Positions 14,879 to 21,201 of a stretch of 21,398 nt of DNA are shown one piece after another (the stretch's first letter is position 1; each line of letters opens with the position of its first letter). The position numbers and the translations under genes were made by a program. Under the pieces are notes generated by a model. That model worked only from the letters and a program-made list of their open reading frames with translations. It made no database searches and was not told the DNA's origin. Origin of the DNA: Streptomyces sp. WM4235 (GTDB lineage: Bacteria > Actinomycetota > Actinomycetes > Streptomycetales > Streptomycetaceae); NCBI RefSeq assembly GCF_001279725.1, contig NZ_LGDE01000465.1, positions 1 to 21,398 of the forward strand. The letters are read 5' to 3'.

Positions 14879-16045
14879 TCAGCGATGCGTCAGATCCGGT
14901 TGGGAGACTCGTTCCCGGCGTTGTTTCGGCAGCGCCGACAGCGTCGGCGCATGCGCCGGAGTGCTCCGCCGGATGTCTTCCACGCCGGACCGCATCGCCG
15001 AACGAAGCCGGCGGGAGAGGGGCCGCTCCACGAACCGGTGGATCAGCCAGGCGACGACCAGCATCGTGGCGGTGACGGTGCCGACCAGGGCGCCGGCCGG
15101 CATCTTGTCCCGGAAGTGGTGGATCAGGGTGATGCCCGCCGTCATGTGGATGATGTACAGCGGGTAGGTGATGGCACCGGCGGTGGACAGCCAACGCCAC
15201 TGGATCCGATCCAGCCACCCGAGCGCGATGGCGGCCATCGTCAGGAAGCCGATGGCGATGATGAGCTGGGCCGGCCAGATCGGCAACCGCTCCGCGAGCT
15301 CCGGGCCGAGGTTGGTGGCCATGCGTCCGCGAATGTAGTTCTGGGCCAGGAGGAACTGGCAGCCGACGATTCCCCAGAGCAGGCCGGAGGGGCGGAATCG
15401 CCGCATCAGATAGAAGGCCACGCCCGCGATGAAGTACGGGGAGTACTGCGGGATGGCGAAGAAGTGCAGCAGCTGGAAATCGGTGGCGGGGGCGACGACG
15501 CCGGCTGCCGTCCACAGCCCGATGAACACGATGCAGTTGCGGTACGTGACCCCGACGCGGATGACGAGGGCAAAGAGCGCGTAGAACTTGAGCTCTTCGA
15601 AAAGGGTCCAGTACGCGTGGTCGAGGTTCGGGACCCCCAGCCCTCCCTGGAACATCGTGATGTTGACCAGGATGTCGGTCCACCCGCCCATGCGCCACAC
15701 CTCGGGCAGCACCCACAGCACGAGCGCCGTGAAGGCGATACCGGCCCAATACGCGGGGAAGAGCCGCGAGACGCGCGACGTCGCGAACTCACCGACCGTG
15801 CGACCCCACGCGCTCATACAGATGACGAAGCCGCTGACGATGAAGAAGACCTCGACGCCGAGCCAGCCGTAGAGAGCGAGGGGCTCGAGCGCGGGAAAGA
15901 GATGTTCGGTGCTGTCGAGCCCCCAGGCCCTGCCGAGCCCGACATAGTGGTACAGGACCACGAAGAGCGCCGCGGATATTCGTATGGCGTCGAGTGCGTA
16001 GAGTCGCCGTGCCGGCGCCTGGCCGATCGTTCGTGTCCCGGCCAT
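14879..16045 (-). CDS. Acyltransferase 3 (OafA/YrhL-like) membrane protein
   Basis: 388 residues; ATG 16045 with GAGGAGG about 10 nt upstream. About ten membrane helices. Family marks are RRLYALDAIRISAALFVVLYHY near the start, with the histidine of the YHY motif, and GWLGVEVFFIVSGFVI, then SRLFPAYW with the conserved arginine. YWTLFEELKFYALF corresponds to the usual WSLxxExxFY segment, and FVERPLSRRLR ends the domain. These proteins transfer acetyl or other acyl groups from the cytoplasmic side onto exported sugars, lipids, antibiotics or peptidoglycan. No SGNH domain is fused. The acceptor cannot be predicted from the neighbours. Confidence 0.93.
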   Translation of the reverse strand: MAGTRTIGQAPARRLYALDAIRISAALFVVLYHYVGLGRAWGLDSTEHLFPALEPLALYGWLGVEVFFIVSGFVICMSAWGRTVGEFATSRVSRLFPAYWAGIAFTALVLWVLPEVWRMGGWTDILVNITMFQGGLGVPNLDHAYWTLFEELKFYALFALVIRVGVTYRNCIVFIGLWTAAGVVAPATDFQLLHFFAIPQYSPYFIAGVAFYLMRRFRPSGLLWGIVGCQFLLAQNYIRGRMATNLGPELAERLPIWPAQLIIAIGFLTMAAIALGWLDRIQWRWLSTAGAITYPLYIIHMTAGITLIHHFRDKMPAGALVGTVTATMLVVAWLIHRFVERPLSRRLRSAMRSGVEDIRRSTPAHAPTLSALPKQRRERVSQPDLTHR

Positions 16046-16090
16046 AGAGCGGCCGCCTCCTCTGCAGTTCTGCGGATCGGGTCAACGGGG

Positions 16091-16114
16091 ACCGTACAGG
16101 TTTCCCGCGGAAAC
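16091..16114 (-). promoter_or_regulatory. Palindrome at possible acyltransferase promoter
   Basis: GTTTCC-CGC-GGAAAC (16100-16114) lies directly upstream of a minus-strand TACGGT (16091-16096) that fits the TANNNT -10 pattern. No good -35 is present. Possible repressor site in a weak promoter for the acyltransferase gene. Confidence 0.3.
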
Positions 16115-16217
16115 GGCAGCGCGGAGTCCGGATCTGGGCGACTCCGATACGACGGCACGGACGCCGCCGGCCGTCGACACCGCCGCCCGGCAGGGCGGAC
16201 GTGGCTATCCTCGCGGC

Positions 16218-16601
16218 ATGGCATGTCGAATCAGCGAACTCGTCATCGATGCGGAAGACCCCGACAGGCTGGCCGCGTTCTGGTGCGATGTCCTCGGCTA
16301 CGTCGAGCTGGGTCGAGAGGCCGACGGCAGCGTCGAGATCGGCCCGCCCGGCGTCGGGTTCGGCGGCGCGCAGCCCACCCTCGTCTTCAACGCGGGCCGC
16401 GACCCCCGGCAGGGGAAGCTCCCGCTGCACATCGACGTCAACGCCACCGATCGCGACCAGGACGCCGAACTGGACAGGTTGCTGGCGCTGGGGGCGGTGC
16501 CCGTCGACGTCGGCCAGACCGGAGAAGAGAGCTGGCACGTCCTGGCCGACCCCGAGGGCAACGAGTTCTGTCTCCTGCGCACTCGGCTGAAGCCCCTCTG
16601 A
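16218..16601 (+). CDS. VOC family protein (glyoxalase-like)
   Basis: 127 residues from ATG 16218. It starts SELVIDAEDPDRLAAFWCDVLGY, the typical first module of actinomycete glyoxalase-like-domain proteins, and ends SWHVLADPEGNEFCLLRT, the usual PEGNEFC final strand. A middle segment LPLHIDVNATDRDQDAELDRLLALGA carries the second-module helix. Function in this group is unassigned; many bind small hydrophobic ligands. No ribosome binding site is visible, but TATCCT (16206-16211) lies 6 nt before the ATG, which fits a leaderless transcript. It is divergent from the acyltransferase and convergent with the DUF4386 gene, 52 bp away. Confidence 0.9.
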   Translation: MACRISELVIDAEDPDRLAAFWCDVLGYVELGREADGSVEIGPPGVGFGGAQPTLVFNAGRDPRQGKLPLHIDVNATDRDQDAELDRLLALGAVPVDVGQTGEESWHVLADPEGNEFCLLRTRLKPL

Positions 16602-16653
16602 CCCCCCGCCCCCGGCGAGCGAGCACGGGCCGGCCGGCGCGCTCTCGTGGCGA

Positions 16654-17382
16654 TCAGGCCCGAAGGGCTCCCGCACTCGCCCCGGCGGGGGCGAGTGCCG
16701 TGTGGGGAGCGTCGGCCGCGCCGACCCGGGGCCGATCGAACCCCTTGACGATGAGACGGACCGCGAGCGCCACCTCCCAGGCGAACACCGGGACGGCCAG
16801 GGCCGAGCCCGTGACCGAGACCTGCTCGTAGGCCCCGAACATCACGGCCACTCCGGAGGCGCAGATCAGCGGGCCGCCGACCAGCCCCAGCAGGGCGATG
16901 AACCGCGGCACGAGCCGCGAGCGGTACATCGCGTACGCCAGCAGCGTCGTGTTGAGGCCCAGGGCGACGTTCGGCCCGAGCAGGAACGTCCATTCGTGCA
17001 GGGCCACGAGGGCCCGGTCGGCGCCGGCGACGCCCTCGACCCCCATCGCTTCCCGTCGCAGCGTCAGGAGGGTCAGGACGCTGAGCACGCCGACCGTGAT
17101 CACGGCGGCTTCCAGGAGGCGCAGGCATGCGTATCCGAGCGCCATCGCCTCGTACCGCCTCCTGACGACGGGATACAGCACCACCCCGGTCCCGATGACG
17201 GCTGCCACGAGGACCAGTTCGCACAGCGCCCCGAGGAGCGCCGAGGTGACGGCGTCGGGTCCGGGGGCTCCCGGCGCCCCGTCCAGGACGGGGCGGTCGA
17301 GGGCCAGCCCTCCGATCGCGGCGATCTCGGTCACCAGGAACAGCACGCCCGCGGCCACCGCGGTCCTTCTGTCTGAACTCAT
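16654..17382 (-). CDS. DUF4386-type membrane protein
   Basis: 242 residues from ATG 17382 with AAAGGA upstream; a longer frame reaches into the operator region and is rejected. About six to seven hydrophobic segments are visible, starting TAVAAGVLFLVTEIAAIGGLAL and including EWTFLLGPNVALGLNTTLLAYAMYRSRLVPRFIALLGLVGG. The latter (LGPN...LYRSRLVPR...LGLVG) is characteristic of DUF4386 proteins. Function is unknown. It is divergent from a TetR gene; its promoter contains one operator in the -35/-10 spacer and another just after the predicted start of transcription, so repression by that TetR protein is strongly suggested. This makes a membrane stress or efflux-related role plausible but unproven. 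Confidence 0.88.
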   Translation of the reverse strand: MSSDRRTAVAAGVLFLVTEIAAIGGLALDRPVLDGAPGAPGPDAVTSALLGALCELVLVAAVIGTGVVLYPVVRRRYEAMALGYACLRLLEAAVITVGVLSVLTLLTLRREAMGVEGVAGADRALVALHEWTFLLGPNVALGLNTTLLAYAMYRSRLVPRFIALLGLVGGPLICASGVAVMFGAYEQVSVTGSALAVPVFAWEVALAVRLIVKGFDRPRVGAADAPHTALAPAGASAGALRA

Positions 17383-17404
17383 CTTCGATCCTTTCGACCA
17401 GGCA

Positions 17405-17458
17405 GGTGTACGCCGTACACCTCGCGGCCACGGTAGGTGTACGACGTACACTCGTCAA
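17405..17458 (-). promoter_or_regulatory. DUF4386 promoter with two TetR-type operators
   Basis: On the minus strand, TTGACG (17453-17458) and TACCGT (17430-17435) are separated by exactly 17 bp. That spacer is the palindrome AGTGTACGTCGTACACC (17436-17452). A second, perfect palindrome GGTGTACG-C-CGTACACC lies at 17405-17421, just downstream of the expected start near 17423. The two sites share 15 of 17 bases and begin 31 bp apart, close to three helical turns. Plus-strand TACACC (17416-17421) preceded by TTCGAC (17393-17398) could be the regulator's own promoter around the first site, though weaker. Binding by the adjacent TetR protein is inference. Confidence 0.8.
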
Positions 17459-17543
17459 GTGCGGGTACGTACGCACCCACGCAGGCACACCCCGACCCGC
17501 CCCGACCCGATCGCCCGATCGCCCGATCACGAGGAGAGAAGAG

Positions 17544-18314
17544 ATGGCACAGCAGCCGGAGGCCGGGCGCCGGGCGCCGCTCAACCGGGAGCGCGTCCTG
17601 CGGGCGGCCATCGCGCTCGCGGACGACGGCGGCATCGAGTCGCTCAGCATGCGCAAGCTCGCCCAGGAGTTGGGTGTCGTACCGATGGCCCTCTACAAGC
17701 ACGTTCCCAACAAGGAGCAGCTCCTTGACGGCATGGTCGACACGGTCGTGGCCCGGATCGACCTCCCGGCGAGCGGCTCCGGCTGGAAGGACGTGGTTCG
17801 CGGGCGTGTGCTGTCGGCCCGCCGCGTGCTCCTGCGGCACCGCTGGGCCGCGCAGGTGATCGAGTCGCGCACCGGGCCGACCCCGGCCGTACTGGAGTAC
17901 CTGGACTCGATGATCGGGACGTTCCGCGACGGAGGCTTCTCCGTCGACCTCACCCATCACGCGATGCACGCCATGGGGAGTCGACTGCTGGGCTTCAGCC
18001 AGGAGCTGTTCGACGACTCCGGGAGCGGCGGCCCGAACGGCGACCCGAGCGACGGCCCGAAAAGCGACCCGAACGGCGACCCGAACGGCGGGGCCGAGGC
18101 ACTCGCGGCAGGGGCCGCGATGGCGGCACGTTACCCGCGGATCGCCGAGCTGGCGGCGGGGGCCACCCATGACGGGACGTCGGTCGTCGGCGCCCGGCGC
18201 TGCGACGATCAGTTCGAGTTCGAGTTCGCGCTGGACCTCATCCTGGACGGGCTGGAGAGACTCCACCGGCGGGGATGGACGTCCACGAACCCACCCGGCG
18301 CCGCCGGCGCCTGA
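17544..18314 (+). CDS. TetR family transcriptional repressor (TetR_C_1 type)
   Basis: 256 residues from ATG 17544 with GGAGAG 7 nt upstream. The N-terminal helix-turn-helix spans about residues 13-62 (LNRERVLRAAIALADDGG, then SMRKLAQELGVVPMALYKHVPNKEQLLDGMVD), with the recognition helix around VVPMALYKHV. The YKHVxNKxxLLDGM link is typical of regulators related to classic TetR with the TetR_C domain, which bind small ligands. Residues about 158-184 form a low-complexity Gly/Asn/Asp/Pro insert with repeated NGDP units, unusual for the family. It is divergent from the DUF4386 gene, and two palindromes sit between them. Probably represses that gene and itself. Confidence 0.93.
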   Translation: MAQQPEAGRRAPLNRERVLRAAIALADDGGIESLSMRKLAQELGVVPMALYKHVPNKEQLLDGMVDTVVARIDLPASGSGWKDVVRGRVLSARRVLLRHRWAAQVIESRTGPTPAVLEYLDSMIGTFRDGGFSVDLTHHAMHAMGSRLLGFSQELFDDSGSGGPNGDPSDGPKSDPNGDPNGGAEALAAGAAMAARYPRIAELAAGATHDGTSVVGARRCDDQFEFEFALDLILDGLERLHRRGWTSTNPPGAAGA

Positions 18315-18344
18315 GGAACCCGACGGGCGCGACGCGGGAACAGG

Positions 18345-18381
18345 CCGTGGCCGGCACCGTCCCCCTCGGTGCCGGCCACGG
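18345..18381. terminator. Bidirectional terminator between convergent genes
   Basis: CCGTGGCCGGCACCG (18345-18359) and CGGTGCCGGCCACGG (18367-18381) form a perfect 15-bp stem with a seven-base loop. It lies between the ends of the TetR gene and the phosphoesterase gene and probably ends both transcripts. Confidence 0.85.
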
Positions 18382-18407
18382 GGTCAGCGGTTGACTGGTT
18401 CAGTGGT

Positions 18408-19391
18408 TCAGCGGCGGGCGTGGGAACGTGCGGGCGGGAAGCTCACGTTCTGGAGCGTGAACTGGTTCTTCGTGTCGGTCAGGTTCTTGTTGAGATACGG
18501 CGAGTAGGTCTGGACGCCGACCGTCTTCGCCGTCGGGTTGAATTCGAGGATCCGGAAGTAGCTGTTCGGGCCGAGTGCGCCGGGGTTCTGGTAGTCGGCC
18601 TGGATCTGGTGGACGGTGTTTCCGTTCACCCCCTTCTCCACGATCACCCCCTGGTTGACGTAGTGGCCCGAGAACACCATCGTCACGTTGGGGTGCCGGC
18701 TGACCATCCGGGTCCAGAGCTTCTGGCCGACGCTGTCCTTCGTCGTGCCGTTCTGGTAGGCGTGGGTCACGATCATGACCTGGCGGTCGGGGTGCTCGGA
18801 GATCACCTTGTTGCCCCAGGCGATCTCGTCGTCGGTGGGCGCGTACTTCAGCGCGAGGATGAGCCAGTTCGTTCCTCCGGCCGAGAACACGTGGAAGCTG
18901 TTGTCGTTCTGCGCGGCCGGGTAAGTGCCGCCGAACGACGGCAGGTTCGCGAAGGCACTCCGCGGGAAGTTGCGGTTGAACGCCACCGCGTCACGTACCA
19001 CGATCGGGTTCTGGCCCTTGGGCATCGCGTCCATGTCGTGGTTGCCCACCGCGAGGATGTACGGGGTCGCACCGTTCAACTGCCGCAACGCGCCGGTCGC
19101 GTTGGTCCACTGGGACGACTGGTCGGAGTCGTCGACGATGTCACCCTCGTGGATCGCGTACTTGATGTTCCGCGCGATCGTGTTCTCCTTGATCCACTTT
19201 CCCTGGGCGTTGAAGGCCTGCGGGAAGCTCTCCGCCGAGTACTGCGTGTCGGGGAGAACCACGATGCTGAACTTCTCGGGCGCCTTCGCGTGCGGCGCCG
19301 AACGATCGGCGGCTGTTGCGGGGAGCGCCACGAGGCCGACCGATAAGCCGGCCGCGACAACGCCGAGTACCCGTGCCCTGAAACGCGTCAT
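18408..19391 (-). CDS. Secreted metallophosphoesterase
   Basis: 327 residues from ATG 19391, chosen because GGAG is 6 nt upstream; the ATG at 19397 directly abuts that site. A Sec signal peptide covers about residues 1-29 (ending LPATAA). Calcineurin-like motifs follow in order: LPDTQ (46-50), where Gln replaces the usual His of DxH, then EGDIVDD (82-88) and GNHD (116-119). VTHAY comes later, and finally SGHYV, where the usual GHxH has lost its last His. The enzyme class uses two metal ions to cleave phosphate esters; the DTQ form is seen in a subgroup of exported actinobacterial phosphoesterases. The substrate is unknown. Monocistronic by position. Confidence 0.9.
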   Translation of the reverse strand: MTRFRARVLGVVAAGLSVGLVALPATAADRSAPHAKAPEKFSIVVLPDTQYSAESFPQAFNAQGKWIKENTIARNIKYAIHEGDIVDDSDQSSQWTNATGALRQLNGATPYILAVGNHDMDAMPKGQNPIVVRDAVAFNRNFPRSAFANLPSFGGTYPAAQNDNSFHVFSAGGTNWLILALKYAPTDDEIAWGNKVISEHPDRQVMIVTHAYQNGTTKDSVGQKLWTRMVSRHPNVTMVFSGHYVNQGVIVEKGVNGNTVHQIQADYQNPGALGPNSYFRILEFNPTAKTVGVQTYSPYLNKNLTDTKNQFTLQNVSFPPARSHARR

Positions 19392-19679
19392 CACCATCTC
19401 CGTAGACGTCGAACGGGCGGTCGCCTCACGATGGCAAGGACGTCCGGCCGTCAGATGTCGACAGGGAAGTCGGGGATGAAACGTCTCGCGGCGAACAGGG
19501 AGGGGCGTCGGCGAAACACGTCCCTCCGTCGGTGCGTGCGCTGTTGGGAAGGGCGCCGAGCGTCAGGAAGCGGGCGGCGTTCTCGTCGAGCCTTACGAGG
19601 AAGCCGAGTTCGGACCATCAGGCGTCGGGCGCGGGCGCCTGAACCCTGATGCGCGGCGAGGGCGGGGCTGGTTCCTTCG
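19392..19679. other. Gene-poor gap with possible decayed coding segment
   Basis: No intact gene is supported in this 288-bp gap between the SRPBCC stop and the phosphoesterase start. On the minus strand one frame (19617 to the stop at 19427) has coding-like codons for about 30 residues (WSELGFLVRLDENAARFLTL), but is preceded by an in-frame TGA and has no start codon. It may be a relic or chance GC bias. Short leader sequence of the phosphoesterase gene must lie at the right end of its upstream region here. Confidence 0.3.
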
Positions 19680-20324
19680 TCACCGCGGCCGGTCGCCGGC
19701 GCGCGATTCGGCGGCGGACTTCAGGTCACGCAGCCATGCTTCGAGGCCCTCGCGGAGGATCCGGGTGGCGGTGGGAACGTCGGCCTCGACCTGGGCGCCG
19801 GTGTGGGTCTCCTCCGTACTCACGCGCACGCCACCCTTGACCTTGGTGAAGTTCCACACGTGGATGCCGTCGATACGCAGGCCTTCGCCGATCGCGGGGC
19901 CGGTCCAGCGGAGGCAGGCGCCGTGCTCGATCTGCCGGACGGTGGAGGTGATCTCCAGGCTCGTGGCGGGAGTCGTCGGGTTGGGCGGTACCGGAACCGT
20001 CCATCGGAATGCCGAACCCCCGCGGAACGGGCCGTGATCCAGGCGTTGCGCCGTCTCGACGGGGGTCTGCCAGTGCGGCCAGCGCTCCACGTCGGTCTGC
20101 AGCTTCCAGACGGTGTGCAGCGGGGCGTTGATGACGATCTCGCTCCGGTGGCGGACGAGGGCGCCCGGGTCGACGCCTTTCTCGCGGCAGGTGAGGGGCT
20201 TGTCGGGGCGGGTGCCGTGGGAACCGCCGGCCGCGGCAGGTCCGGCTGCGGTGCCGAGAAGGCCGAGGACGAGCGGAACGGTGAAGAGGGCGGTGCGGAC
20301 GCCGGTGCCGCGCATGGCGGACAT
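19680..20324 (-). CDS. Exported SRPBCC (polyketide cyclase/START-like) protein
   Basis: 214 residues from ATG 20324 with GAGGAG 6 nt upstream; an upstream frame extension crosses the promoter and is rejected. Residues 1-33 form a Sec signal (MRGTGVRTALFTVPLVLGLLG, ending AAGPAAAGG). From about 60 a helix-grip fold begins, with SEIVINAPLHTVWKLQTDVERWPHWQTPV, the standard SRPBCC entry (I.AP...VW....D...W..W). The remainder includes RWTVPVPP, IRQIEH-like strands and the C-terminal helix (ATRILREGLEAWLRDLKSAAE). The fold binds hydrophobic ligands. A signal peptide on this domain is uncommon. It is divergent from a TetR gene with a palindrome on its promoter, suggesting ligand-controlled expression. 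Confidence 0.9.
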   Translation of the reverse strand: MSAMRGTGVRTALFTVPLVLGLLGTAAGPAAAGGSHGTRPDKPLTCREKGVDPGALVRHRSEIVINAPLHTVWKLQTDVERWPHWQTPVETAQRLDHGPFRGGSAFRWTVPVPPNPTTPATSLEITSTVRQIEHGACLRWTGPAIGEGLRIDGIHVWNFTKVKGGVRVSTEETHTGAQVEADVPTATRILREGLEAWLRDLKSAAESRAGDRPR

Positions 20325-20412
20325 GGTGGTCTCCTCTGTCGGTCGGTGCGGGTGCTTCCCGCTCGAACGGGACGCGCGGGCCCACACCCTCCCTGGATAT
20401 AGGTTCACGCGT

Positions 20413-20451
20413 TCGTTAGAAGTTATAACGATTGGCCAAGTGGCCGGTCAA
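20413..20451 (-). promoter_or_regulatory. SRPBCC-gene promoter with inverted repeat over the -10
   Basis: On the minus strand, TTGACC (20446-20451), an 18-bp spacer and TATAAC (20422-20427) form a good promoter for the SRPBCC gene. The inverted repeat TCGTTA-7 bp-TAACGA (20413-20431) covers the -10, and GGCCA-AG-TGGCC (20434-20445) lies in the spacer. Both are candidate sites for the divergent TetR protein. The AT-rich palindrome GTTATAAC (20422-20429) is notable in this GC-rich DNA. Confidence 0.65.
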
Positions 20452-20518
20452 TGGCAGCGTGATACCTTCTCACCAACCCTTGAGGGTGTAGCGGTACGAA
20501 CCGGGACGGTGGCAGAGC

Positions 20519-21172
20519 ATGGCGACGACGGGCGCGAGCACCCCGCGGGAGCGCTACCGAGCCCAGGTGCGGACGGAGATCACGGAACGCGCCTGGGAGC
20601 AGATCGCCACGGCGGGGGCGTCAGCGCTCTCGCTCAACGCGATTGCCAAACAGATGGGCATGAGCGGACCGGCCCTCTACCGCTATTTCGCCAGTCGCGA
20701 CGACCTGATCACCGAACTCGTCCGGGGGGCATACCGAAGCCTCGCCGACGTCCTCGGCGAGGCTTCCTCCACCGGTGCGGACCTTGCCGGGCTGGCTCAC
20801 ACCCTGCGCGGCTGGGCCTTGGCGGACCCTCAGCGGTACCTCCTCGTCTACGGCACCCCGATCCCCGGCTATCAAGCCCCCGAGGACACCCTCGCCATCT
20901 CCTCCGAGATCATGACGATCCTGCTCGACGCGTGTACGGCGCTCACCCCGGGCAACACCGTGACGGCCTTCGGCACCCATCTGGAGGGCCACCGGGACTG
21001 GGCCGCCGGCAACCCCGCCCCGCCCGAGGCCCTCCACCGGTTCCTGACGTTCTGGACCCGCATGCACGGCGTCCTGTCACTGGAACTCGCCGGGCATTTC
21101 GCGGGCATGGACCTCGACCCGGCGCTGCTCTTCGCGGCGGAACTGGAAGACCTGCTGAAACCTCGATCCTGA
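20519..21172 (+). CDS. TetR/AcrR family transcriptional regulator
   Basis: 217 residues from ATG 20519; the ribosome binding site is weak (GGTGG). The N-terminal helix-turn-helix covers about residues 16-65: RTEITERAWEQIATAGASALSLNAIAKQMGMSGPALYRYFASRDDLITELV, with MSGPALYRYF as recognition helix. The C-terminal part, with LRGWALADPQRYLLVYGTPIPGYQAP, has the pattern of the WHG-type ligand-binding domain of actinobacterial TetR proteins. It is divergent from the exported SRPBCC gene across a 194-bp gap containing a palindrome over the -10, so that gene is the likely target. Confidence 0.93.
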   Translation: MATTGASTPRERYRAQVRTEITERAWEQIATAGASALSLNAIAKQMGMSGPALYRYFASRDDLITELVRGAYRSLADVLGEASSTGADLAGLAHTLRGWALADPQRYLLVYGTPIPGYQAPEDTLAISSEIMTILLDACTALTPGNTVTAFGTHLEGHRDWAAGNPAPPEALHRFLTFWTRMHGVLSLELAGHFAGMDLDPALLFAAELEDLLKPRS

Positions 21173-21201
21173 GGCCCCCGCCCCACTGGTCCGCACCTCC
21201 G

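Noticed and set aside
14747..16831. 694-codon plus-strand frame across the acyltransferase and VOC genes
   Set aside because: It covers two well-supported genes in other frames, and the translation is Arg/Gly/Asp-rich without a domain.
16691..17451. N-terminal extension of the DUF4386 gene (start near 17451)
   Set aside because: The extension would translate through both operators and the -10 element; the ATG at 17382 has a good ribosome binding site and begins just before the first membrane segment.
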